Shown: piece after piece, positions 1 through 5,785 of the stretch | Layout: each line of letters starts with the position of its first letter | Numbering within the stretch: the first letter of the stretch is position 1 | Assembly (NCBI GenBank): GCA_002705465.1 | Contig: PAGS01000055.1 | Coordinates: 14,893 to 24,222 of the forward strand | Direction of reading: 5' to 3' | Source of the DNA: Halieaceae bacterium | Lineage (GTDB): Bacteria > Pseudomonadota > Gammaproteobacteria > Pseudomonadales > Halieaceae | Length of the DNA: 9,330 bases | Made by a program: the position numbers and the translations under genes | Notes under the pieces: model-generated | Databases searched by the model: none | Told to the model about the DNA's origin: nothing | Seen by the model: the letters and a program-made list of their open reading frames with translations, nothing else

Positions 1-567
1 ATGGACGCTGTGCAGTTTGAGCTAGCGGCGGAGTACCTGCTAATGGCGGCGATGTTGGCAGAGATCAAGTCGCGTATGTTATTGCCTCGCTGTGGTGACA
101 CCGAGGAGGAGGAGGAGGACCCCCGCGCCAACCTGGTACGTCGGCTTCAGGAGTACGAGCGATTTAAGAAAGCTGCGGAGGATCTAGAGGCGATCCCGAG
201 ACTCGAACGCGAACTCTGGCAGGCCTCCGCCGCTCCGCCAGACCTGCACCGGGAACGGCCGCTGCCTGACGTGGATATGCGAGAGGTGCTACTGGCGCTC
301 GGGGAGGTGCTCAGGCGCGCGGAGATGTACGCCAGCCACCAAGTTCAGCTGGAATCGCTGTCGACGCGGGAGCGTATGTCTCAAGTCCTGGAAACCTTGA
401 GAAGCGGCAGTTTTGTGCCATTTGTCACGCTGTTCATACCAGAGGAGGGCCGTCTTGGTGTCGTGGTGACCTTTTTGGCGCTGATGGAACTCATGAAGGA
501 ATCGCTGATTGAGATCGTCCAAACCGAGGGCTTTGGCCCTATCTACGTCAAAGCTAAATCGGAGTAA
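1..567 (+). CDS. scpA: Segregation and condensation protein A, 3' part (5' end outside window)
   Basis: ScpA is the kleisin subunit that bridges the heads of the Smc dimer and, with ScpB, forms the bacterial condensin acting on the nucleoid. The visible 188 residues start in the conserved helix of the family: AAEYLLMAAMLAEIKSRMLL at residues 9-28. A short acidic patch (residues 35-39) and a charged linker follow. The C-terminal winged-helix region shows STRERM at about 121-126, then a hydrophobic VVVTFLALMELMKE stretch and the closing Q-T-E-G-F-G-P-I-Y-V. Family members usually have about 250-300 residues, so roughly 80-100 N-terminal residues, including the Smc-neck-binding helices, lie upstream. 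The ATG at base 1 is therefore probably an internal Met rather than the true start. The stop (TAA, 565-567) is 2 nt before scpB, whose Shine-Dalgarno GGAG (561-564) lies inside this gene. Identification is from family motifs and context. Confidence 0.93.
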   Translation: MDAVQFELAAEYLLMAAMLAEIKSRMLLPRCGDTEEEEEDPRANLVRRLQEYERFKKAAEDLEAIPRLERELWQASAAPPDLHRERPLPDVDMREVLLALGEVLRRAEMYASHQVQLESLSTRERMSQVLETLRSGSFVPFVTLFIPEEGRLGVVVTFLALMELMKESLIEIVQTEGFGPIYVKAKSE

Positions 568-569
568 TC

Positions 570-1271
570 ATGGAAGCGGGATTGGTACAGATTCTGGAAG
601 GGGCCTTGCTGGCAGCCGGAGAGCCTTTATCTGTGCAACGGATGGCATTGCTATTTGAGGAGAACGAGCGCCCTTCCAAGGATGATATTCGCGCTGCGAT
701 CAAGACAGTGGAGGAGCGTTGCGAGGATCGCGGCTATGAGTTGGTTCAGGTCGCTTCGGGATATCGATTCCAGGTCAGACAGAACCTGTCAACATGGGTG
801 GGTCGGTTGTGGCAGGAGCGACCAGCCCGTTACTCACGGGCCTTGATGGAAACCCTCTCACTGATTGCCTACCGGCAACCTATTACGCGAGGTGAAATCG
901 AGGAAATCAGAGGCGTTGCGGTGAGCACCAATATCATCAAAACCCTGCTCGAGCGGGAGTGGGTGCGGGTGGTGGGGCATCGAGACGTGCCAGGTCGCCC
1001 GGCAATGTATGCGACGACCCGTCAGTTTCTTGATTACTTTAATTTGAAGTCATTGGACCAGCTTCCGCCGCTGGCGGAGATCAAGGAACTTGACAACCTG
1101 TCTGGTGAGCTGGCGCTGGAATCACCTCCAGCCCGGGATGAATCTGCCGACGAGGAAAGCGCGAACCCAGCCCAGAGCCTTGAGAGCGCCGAAACAGATG
1201 ACACCAGCACCAGTCGACTGGACGCGCAACAGCAGGGCGGTGACAACGCTGAAAAGGAGCAGCGGGGATGA
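570..1271 (+). CDS. scpB: Segregation and condensation protein B
   Basis: ScpB dimerises and binds the ScpA kleisin in the Smc-ScpAB condensin, which organises and segregates the chromosome. The 233-residue product has the expected two tandem winged-helix domains, about residues 1-80 and 85-165. Family hallmarks are visible: the segment from [10 protein letters not shown] into AYRQPITR (about 91-107), the EIRGV region with S119-T120-N121, and [12 protein letters not shown] (139-150) with the following LDYF. After residue 175 the protein becomes an acidic Ser/Asp/Glu/Gln-rich low-complexity tail of nearly 60 residues, which is probably disordered; such tails vary widely in the family. The ATG start is supported by GGAG at 561-564 with 5-nt spacing. 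The gene follows scpA by 2 nt and its TGA overlaps the rluB ATG (ATGA), so the three genes are probably cotranscribed and translationally coupled. Confidence 0.95.
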   Translation: MEAGLVQILEGALLAAGEPLSVQRMALLFEENERPSKDDIRAAIKTVEERCEDRGYELVQVASGYRFQVRQNLSTWVGRLWQERPARYSRALMETLSLIAYRQPITRGEIEEIRGVAVSTNIIKTLLEREWVRVVGHRDVPGRPAMYATTRQFLDYFNLKSLDQLPPLAEIKELDNLSGELALESPPARDESADEESANPAQSLESAETDDTSTSRLDAQQQGGDNAEKEQRG

Positions 1272-2155
1272 AGACCAAGCACCCGGCTCCGATTGAGGGC
1301 GACTCGCCAGATTCTCACGACAAGGGAGAGAAACTGCAGAAAGTGCTTGCGAATCTTGGCTGGGGTTCGCGGCGTGAATTGGAACGCTGGATCCAGGAGG
1401 GTCGGGTCACCCTGGATGGCGCGGTGGCGCGTCTTGGTGAACGCGTGCGTCCCGGCCAGAAGGTGCGCCTGGATGGAAAAGCCGTCGACGTAGCCGAGGC
1501 GGATCAAGTGCGCGTCTTGCTATACCATAAACCGGTTAGGGAGGTCTGCTCGCGCAAAGACCCAGAGGGTCGAAAGACGGTTTTTGAGCGACTGCCGAAA
1601 CTCAAAAGTGGCCGTTGGATTTCCGTTGGGCGACTAGACTTTAATACCTCCGGCGTGCTCCTCTTTACTACTGACGGTGGCTTGGCCAATGCGCTGATGC
1701 ACCCCTCCAATGCCATAGAGCGAGAATATCTAGTCCGCGTGATGGGCAGCGTGGACGAGTCGATGACGGAGAGATTGCAACGAGGCGTAGAACTCGACGA
1801 TGGGCTGGCTCGATTCTCTGACATTCAGGAAGGGGGAGGCGAGGGAATCAATCGTTTCTTCTATGTGGTACTGATGGAGGGCCGAAATCGCGAAGTCCGA
1901 CGCTTGTGGGAGTCACAGGGATTAACCGTGTCTCGTTTGAAACGAGTGCGCTATGGAGATGTCTTTCTTCCATCGAAGTTAAAGAAAGGTCAGTGGCTGG
2001 AGTTGCCGCAGCGCGACGTGGACGTGATATACGAAATGGCGGGATTGCCCAACCGTGAGGTCGCGCCGTTGTCTAGAAAAGAGCAGGAGCGACGCGTGCG
2101 CTATGCCAAGAAGGGTCAGCGCGCAGCGGGCCGCCGCAGCAGACGGCAAGTGTGA
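1268..2155 (+). CDS. rluB: 23S rRNA pseudouridine synthase B (RsuA/RluB family)
   Basis: RluB converts U2605 (E. coli numbering) of 23S rRNA to pseudouridine. The 295-residue product, close to E. coli RluB in length, has an N-terminal S4 RNA-binding domain (about 21-75: [20 protein letters not shown] onward). The family segment YHKPV follows at 86-90. The catalytic motif [14 protein letters not shown] lies at 121-134, with the presumed nucleophile Asp124. Further landmarks are the EREYLVRV segment (151-158) and the [11 protein letters not shown] region characteristic of the RsuA/RluB branch. The last 25 residues are strongly basic, fitting an RNA-binding tail. AAGGAG at 1254-1259, 8 nt before the ATG, supports the start. 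RluB rather than RluE, RluF or RsuA is chosen from length, the S4 domain and the scpAB-rluB gene order; the exact target uridine is inferred. The TGA stop directly abuts the convergent yciK stop. Confidence 0.92.
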   Translation: MKTKHPAPIEGDSPDSHDKGEKLQKVLANLGWGSRRELERWIQEGRVTLDGAVARLGERVRPGQKVRLDGKAVDVAEADQVRVLLYHKPVREVCSRKDPEGRKTVFERLPKLKSGRWISVGRLDFNTSGVLLFTTDGGLANALMHPSNAIEREYLVRVMGSVDESMTERLQRGVELDDGLARFSDIQEGGGEGINRFFYVVLMEGRNREVRRLWESQGLTVSRLKRVRYGDVFLPSKLKKGQWLELPQRDVDVIYEMAGLPNREVAPLSRKEQERRVRYAKKGQRAAGRRSRRQV

Positions 2156-2911
2156 TCATGCTTGCGCACTGAGTGCCTGACCATGTATCTCTCGACTGGC
2201 GTCGCTCATCAGGTAAATCCACGCTTGGGTGAGCTCTGAGGGCGCCGGGTTGGTATCAGGGGGCTCTCCAGGATACGCCGCGCGGCGCATTGAGGTGTTG
2301 ACCGCGCCGGGATTTAAGCTATTTACCCTGATATGGCTTGTGGCAGCCAGCTCATCGGCCAGCACCTGCATAAACCCCTCGGTGGCAAATTTTGAGACGG
2401 CATATGCCCCCCAGTAGGCCTTGCCTCTGCGACCTACACCCGAGCTGGTCAGCACAACCGAAGCGGTAGGGGCAGTTTCGAGCAGGGGCAGGAGAGCGCG
2501 AGTCAGCAAAAAAATGGCATTGATGTTGATCTGCATCACCTCGTGCCAGCTTTGCACTGAGGTTTGGGCAAGCGCTTTTCGCTCGCCCAGAATACTGGCG
2601 TTATGGATCAGTCCGTCGAGGCGCACCCCCGCCGCCTGCAGTTCCTCAGACAGTGCCTCGTAAGGCGAGACATCCTGGTGCGCGAGATCGAGAGGGATGA
2701 TGCCCGGCTGCGCGGCCGATCCCGAGACAATCTCATCGTAGAGCCCTTCCAATGCGGTTTCGTCGCGACCTTGAATCAGTACCTCTGCACCATGGTCTGC
2801 GCATGCCAGCGCCACAGCGCGCCCGATACCACGCGTGGCACCGGTAATGAGAATCGTCTTACCGGCCAACTCGTTTGGAGCAGGTACCCAGTCGCTGGGA
2901 GAGAATGTCAC
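2156..2911 (-). CDS. yciK: YciK-type short-chain dehydrogenase/reductase
   Basis: This is a classical SDR oxidoreductase of 251 residues with a Rossmann fold. The cofactor motif TGATRGIG is at 23-30, the NAS motif at 104-106, and the catalytic set is Ser156/157, Tyr170 and Lys174 (Y-x3-K in AYAVSK). All catalytic residues are present, so it should be active, but the substrate of YciK-type proteins is, to my knowledge, not established. YciK is favoured by the N-terminal segment ending LAGKTILITG, by the C-terminal WIYLMSDASREIHGQ pattern, and by the neighbours rluB and mupP (rluB and yciK are also close in E. coli). Translation starts at a GTG (2911-2909) that overlaps the mupP TGA as GTGA. 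A good Shine-Dalgarno, GAGGGG (complement of 2920-2925), lies 8 nt upstream. It is the last gene of the minus-strand operon. A generic 3-oxoacyl-ACP-reductase-like annotation is the main alternative. Confidence 0.87.
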   Translation of the reverse strand: MTFSPSDWVPAPNELAGKTILITGATRGIGRAVALACADHGAEVLIQGRDETALEGLYDEIVSGSAAQPGIIPLDLAHQDVSPYEALSEELQAAGVRLDGLIHNASILGERKALAQTSVQSWHEVMQININAIFLLTRALLPLLETAPTASVVLTSSGVGRRGKAYWGAYAVSKFATEGFMQVLADELAATSHIRVNSLNPGAVNTSMRRAAYPGEPPDTNPAPSELTQAWIYLMSDASREIHGQALSAQA

Positions 2912-3582
2912 GATATTATCCCCTCGATCAGTTCGGCCAGTTCCCCGCTGCTGTTGACCACCGCATCAGCGTGCCATGCATGGGCAGACTCGCCTTGGGT
3001 AAGGTAGCCATAGGCGGCCGCGATGGTCCGGCAGCCGGCGGCTTTGCCCGCCTCAATATCCCGCAGATGGTCCCCGACAAACAGCGTCTCCCTCGGGTCG
3101 CAGTTCAGTTGATGGCAGGCGAGGGTGACGGCTTCCGGATGGGGTTTGGCGTGCGTAACATGATCGGGCGTCACAATCGCGCCAGCCATCGGCACAAACC
3201 CCATTTTGTCCATTAGAGGTAAGGCAAAGCGCGCCAATTTATTCGTGACCACGCCCCAGGGGATACCGGCCTTTCCCAACACCCCAACTAACTCTGGCAG
3301 GCCGGGATAAGGGGTGCTCTTTTGGCCCAGCTTCTCCTCATAAAGCGCAAGAAAACGGCCACGCCAGTGTTCTAACTCGGGATCATCGACGCCGATTTCC
3401 ATCGCAGACTGTACTATGCCTACAGCGCCCTGAGAAACACTGTGCCGGATAATGTCTGAAGATATGGGTGGCAGTCCTGCCTCTGTCCGCAACGTGTGCC
3501 CAATTTCGATGAATTCGGGCGCGGTATCAATCAGCGTTCCGTCGAGGTCAAACAGCACCGCCTTTCGGCGGAGCATCGTCAC
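2908..3582 (-). CDS. mupP: HAD phosphatase, probable N-acetylmuramic acid 6-phosphate phosphatase MupP
   Basis: A 224-residue HAD-superfamily hydrolase with all four motifs: FDLDGT (nucleophile Asp12, acid/base Asp14), VVTNK with Thr113, AKPHPE with Lys146, and GDHLRD with Asp171 and Asp175. The helical cap lies between motifs I and II. Such proteins are often labelled phosphoglycolate phosphatase (Gph). The TPDHVTHAKPHPE segment, the WGVVTNK segment and the position between ubiG and yciK match MupP as known from Pseudomonas. There it dephosphorylates MurNAc-6-phosphate so that AmgK and MurU can rebuild UDP-MurNAc in the cytoplasmic cell-wall recycling route. The GTG at 3582 overlaps the ubiG stop as GTGA, and an ATG two codons downstream (3576-3574) is an alternative start. 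The upstream Shine-Dalgarno is poor (AGAG before an A7 run), so translation probably depends on coupling to ubiG. AmgK and MurU are not in this window, so the assignment rests on similarity and synteny. Confidence 0.8.
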   Translation of the reverse strand: MTMLRRKAVLFDLDGTLIDTAPEFIEIGHTLRTEAGLPPISSDIIRHSVSQGAVGIVQSAMEIGVDDPELEHWRGRFLALYEEKLGQKSTPYPGLPELVGVLGKAGIPWGVVTNKLARFALPLMDKMGFVPMAGAIVTPDHVTHAKPHPEAVTLACHQLNCDPRETLFVGDHLRDIEAGKAAGCRTIAAAYGYLTQGESAHAWHADAVVNSSGELAELIEGIIS

Positions 3583-3591
3583 GGTTTTTTT
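3555..3591 (-). promoter_or_regulatory. Candidate -1 frameshift site: A7 slippery run plus GAAA hairpin at the ubiG/mupP junction
   Basis: Read on the minus strand, ubiG ends GCA AAA AAA CCG TGA. The A run (3591-3585) is therefore an A-AAA-AAA heptamer in the X-XXY-YYZ phase. After a 10-nt spacer comes a hairpin: GC, a T/T mismatch, CCGCC, loop GAAA, GGCGG, mismatch, GC (3574-3555). The -1 frame continues ACC GTG ACG ATG, which is the mupP reading frame, so slippage would join the two proteins into a product of about 459 residues. The spacer is somewhat longer than the usual 5-9 nt and the stem is short. An alternative role is a hairpin within the early mupP codons that tunes initiation, or chance, since the stem simply encodes Arg-Arg-Lys-Ala. 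Confidence 0.35.
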
Positions 3592-4286
3592 GCTCTGATC
3601 AGGTAATTCACCGATACATCGTCCGGCGTCAATCGATATCGCTTGGTCAACGGATTGTAGGTCATGCCCATCATTTCCTGCATGTCCAAGCCGGCCTCGC
3701 GAATCCAGCGAGCCAGTTCTGATGGCTTGATGAATTTATCGTATTCGTGTGTGCCCCTTGGTAGGAGATTCAAAATGTACTCTGCTCCAACAATGGCGAA
3801 CAGGAAGGACTTTGGGTTGCGATTAATCGTCGAAAAGAAAAGATCTCCCCCCGACCTGCACAGGTCCGCACAGGCCTGAATCACAGTCGAGGGATCGGGC
3901 ACGTGCTCCAACATTTCGAGGCAGGTAACGATCTCGAACTCGCCTGCGCGACGCTCTGCCATAGACTCTGCGGTGCTTTGCTGGTAATCCACAGTGACGC
4001 CGCTCTCCAGTTGATGAAGCCGCGCGACCGAAAGCGGCGCCTCGCCCATATCGATACCCGTCACCACTGCACCCCGATGCGCGAGCGCTTCGCAGAGAAG
4101 GCCACCCCCACAACCCACATCCAACACGCTCTTGTGCTTCACGTTTGCGTGTTGGTCAATCCATCCAGCCCGAAGTGGGTTGATGTCGTGCAGGGGCTTG
4201 AATTCGCTGTAGGGATCCCACCAGCGCGAGGCTAGCTTCTCGAATTTGGCAATCTCACTCAAATCGACGTTTTCGTCATTCTGCAT
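3579..4286 (-). CDS. ubiG: Bifunctional ubiquinone O-methyltransferase UbiG
   Basis: UbiG performs both SAM-dependent O-methylations of ubiquinone synthesis (the 2-polyprenyl-6-hydroxyphenol and 3-demethylubiquinol steps) at the inner face of the cytoplasmic membrane. The 235-residue product has the usual length. It shows the family N-terminus (EIAKFEKLASRWWDPYSEFK at 11-30, then PLHDINPLR), the class I SAM-binding motif DVGCGGG (56-62) with acidic residue D79 in GIDMG, the CLEMLEHVPDP post-motif (122-132), and STINRNPKSF (152-161). The GAEYILNLLPRGTHEYDKFI segment (168-186) matches the UbiG membrane-associating region, and the protein ends in the typical R-A-K-K-P. The ATG is preceded by GGAG (complement of 4297-4300) with 10-nt spacing. 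The gene starts 4 nt after the mtaD stop and its TGA overlaps the mupP GTG. The A7 run in its last codons is treated separately. Confidence 0.96.
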   Translation of the reverse strand: MQNDENVDLSEIAKFEKLASRWWDPYSEFKPLHDINPLRAGWIDQHANVKHKSVLDVGCGGGLLCEALAHRGAVVTGIDMGEAPLSVARLHQLESGVTVDYQQSTAESMAERRAGEFEIVTCLEMLEHVPDPSTVIQACADLCRSGGDLFFSTINRNPKSFLFAIVGAEYILNLLPRGTHEYDKFIKPSELARWIREAGLDMQEMMGMTYNPLTKRYRLTPDDVSVNYLIRAKKP

Positions 4287-4290
4287 GTGA

Positions 4291-5622
4291 TTAGTGCTCC
4301 AGAGTCTGTTTATACGCGGCCAGCTTTTTGGCCCAGTGGCTTGCCCGGTTCGTCAGGTCAGAGGGGTCGAGGGTCTGCAACTGCCTGTTGCGCACCACTG
4401 CCTTGCCTGCGACCCAACTCCACGTCACCTCGTTACCGTCACTGGCATAAACCAGACTGGAGGCAAGATCATGACGCGGCATGTGGTGTACGCCAGACAA
4501 ATCCAATGCGATCAAATCGGCCGCCTTGCCAACCTCGACCGTACCCAGCATTGCATCCTGTCCTAGCGCCCGCGCACCATTGATCGTGGCCATCTCCAGC
4601 ACCGTCCATGCGTCAACGGCTTTCGAGTCACTGTGCTCGGTTTTGCCAATCAGGGAGGCCAGTTGCAGTTCGCCCAACATGTTGAGCCGATTGTTGCTGG
4701 CCGCGCCATCGGTGCCCAACGCCACATTGATTTCTCGCTCGAGTAATCGCTGCACGGGGCACATACCTGATCCGAGTTTGAGGTTAGATCGTGGGCAATG
4801 CACAACATGTGCGCCGAAGGTGGTAAGCGTGTCCATATCCTGCTCACCCAGGGCTGTCATGTGCACACATTGCGTTCTGGGTCCGAGCAGGCCTCTTTGT
4901 TCTAGAAAATCGACGGGACGCGCGCCGACGCGTTCTACTGAGTTCAAAACCTCATCACGTGTCTCGTGCAAATGGATCTGCACTGGCGCGTCGAGCTCCT
5001 CGGCGAGCATGGCCACCTTCGACAGCGATTGTTCGCTCAACATATAGGTGGAGTGTGGGCCGAACCCCACCTCGATTCGGTCGTGGTCCCGATATTGATC
5101 GCGCAGCGCGAGACCCCGATTAATGCATTCCTCGGCGTCCCGCGCCCAGGCGGTCTTCAAATCGATCACCGGAAACGTTAGCAGTGCGCGCATGCCGGCG
5201 CGATCTAGGGCCGTCGCAGTGACCTCGGGAAAGAAGTACTGGTCGACCAGTGTGGTGGTGCCGCCCAGCAACAAATCGGCAAGTGCCAGCTCGGTGCCGT
5301 CTCTGGCGAATTCTGGACTGACAAACTGCTGCTCCGCTGGCCAGACGTAGCGCTGTAGCCAGGTCATCAGCGGCAGATCATCAGCGAACCCCCGCAATAG
5401 ACTCATGGCCGCATGGCAGTGCAGGTTAATCAGGCCGGGCATCAGCGCGCAGCCGGACAGAGCAATGTGCTCATTTGCAGTGAAGAGACGGGCCTCCTCA
5501 CGGGGCGCTATGGCGGCAATTTGGCCCGCTTTTAGGCCCACGCTGCATGCCGTGAGCACTTGTCTTCGAGGGGCAATAGGGATGACCCAATCGGGATGCA
5601 GCACGGTGTCAAATTCGGGCAT
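4291..5622 (-). CDS. mtaD: 5-methylthioadenosine/S-adenosylhomocysteine deaminase (TRZ/ATZ amidohydrolase)
   Basis: A metal-dependent amidohydrolase predicted to deaminate methylthioadenosine and S-adenosylhomocysteine to the inosyl forms in purine/methionine salvage. The 443-residue product has the expected active-site set: HCH with metal ligands His68 and His70, Glu97 in PAEQQF, GFGPHST with His190, QIHLHE with metal ligand His217 and Glu220, His254, and LGTDGAASNN with Asp305. The composite C-terminal domain carries the G-K-A-A-D-L motif (366-370). I place the start at 5622 (MPEFDTVLHPDW), although the frame is open to an ATG at 5688. AGGAG lies 5 nt before 5622, the residues before it are not family-like, and a perfect TATAAT sits inside that would-be extension. 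The gene heads the minus-strand operon, with ubiG 4 nt downstream. Substrate preference within TRZ/ATZ enzymes is inferred; guanine or other nucleoside deaminase activity is less likely. Confidence 0.9.
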   Translation of the reverse strand: MPEFDTVLHPDWVIPIAPRRQVLTACSVGLKAGQIAAIAPREEARLFTANEHIALSGCALMPGLINLHCHAAMSLLRGFADDLPLMTWLQRYVWPAEQQFVSPEFARDGTELALADLLLGGTTTLVDQYFFPEVTATALDRAGMRALLTFPVIDLKTAWARDAEECINRGLALRDQYRDHDRIEVGFGPHSTYMLSEQSLSKVAMLAEELDAPVQIHLHETRDEVLNSVERVGARPVDFLEQRGLLGPRTQCVHMTALGEQDMDTLTTFGAHVVHCPRSNLKLGSGMCPVQRLLEREINVALGTDGAASNNRLNMLGELQLASLIGKTEHSDSKAVDAWTVLEMATINGARALGQDAMLGTVEVGKAADLIALDLSGVHHMPRHDLASSLVYASDGNEVTWSWVAGKAVVRNRQLQTLDPSDLTNRASHWAKKLAAYKQTLEH

Positions 5623-5627
5623 GAGAA

Positions 5628-5632
5628 CTCCT
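5628..5632 (-). promoter_or_regulatory. Shine-Dalgarno deciding the mtaD start
   Basis: The minus strand reads AGGAG, then TTCTC, then ATG (5622-5620). This is a near-consensus Shine-Dalgarno at 5-nt spacing. It supports the internal Met as the mtaD start rather than the ATG at 5688 in the same frame. Confidence 0.75.
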
Positions 5633-5646
5633 GATATGGCGCTGGC

Positions 5647-5652
5647 ATTATA
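5647..5652 (-). promoter_or_regulatory. Probable -10 element of the mtaD-ubiG-mupP-yciK promoter
   Basis: The minus strand carries a perfect TATAAT hexamer 24 nt upstream of the mtaD ATG at 5622. The expected transcription start would be near 5640, giving a short leader that includes the AGGAG ribosome site. No convincing -35 is visible: at 17-nt spacing the hexamer is CGCGGG, and there is no TGn extended -10. The promoter may therefore be weak or activator-dependent, or the match may be partly fortuitous. Its position in the only gap of this region and ahead of a four-gene operon makes it credible. Confidence 0.55.
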
Positions 5653-5691
5653 TCGCGCCTTGACGCCTTCCCGCGCCGGATTTGCCACTTA

Positions 5692-5734
5692 AAACCTCGC
5701 TTGGTGTGCGCGAATTTGGTAAGCTCTGAGGTTT
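5692..5734. repeat. 7-bp inverted repeat in the mtaD/gyrA intergenic region
   Basis: AAACCTC at 5692-5698 is matched by GAGGTTT at 5728-5734, with 29 nt between the arms; a further CTT (5700-5702) and AAG (5721-5723) can pair inside with bulges. It lies in the 163-bp region between divergent mtaD and gyrA. It could be an operator half-site pair, or a weak hairpin in the gyrA leader if transcription starts upstream. A 7-bp direct repeat, CGGGTCC (5741-5747 and 5769-5775), follows closer to gyrA. I could not find a convincing sigma-70 promoter for gyrA here: TTGACG (5660) and TTGCCA (5682) lack a -10 at proper spacing. Confidence 0.3.
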
Positions 5735-5785
5735 CTATCTCGGGTCCCTAAAGGCCCACCCACTGCTCCGGGTCCAGTAGTTCCA

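Noticed and set aside
1034..1507. 157-residue antisense frame across the scpB/rluB junction
   Set aside because: Composition is low-complexity (Ser, Ala, Cys, Arg) and mirrors the acidic ScpB tail. There is no domain, and it overlaps two confident genes.
2166..2176. GCAC-TGA-GTGC mini-hairpin just past the rluB stop as a terminator
   Set aside because: Only a 4-bp stem inside yciK coding sequence and no following T-run on the plus strand.
2564..3007. 147-residue plus-strand frame across the yciK/mupP junction
   Set aside because: Opposite strand to two confident genes with intact catalytic motifs; no family features in the translation.
3585..3591. The T7 run (plus strand) as the U-tract of an intrinsic terminator
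   Set aside because: The GC hairpin lies before the T-run on the plus strand but about 10 nt away from it. The plus strand there is antisense to the operon, and on the minus strand the order is A-run then hairpin.
4481..5047. 188-residue open frame antisense to mtaD
   Set aside because: Lies wholly inside the well-supported mtaD gene on the opposite strand. Its translation is Ser/Arg/Cys-rich with no recognisable domain, typical of a frame shadow in GC-rich DNA.
5660..5665. TTGACG as a gyrA -35 element
   Set aside because: No -10-like hexamer lies 16-18 nt downstream; the nearest AT-rich stretch (TTAAAA) is 23 nt away.
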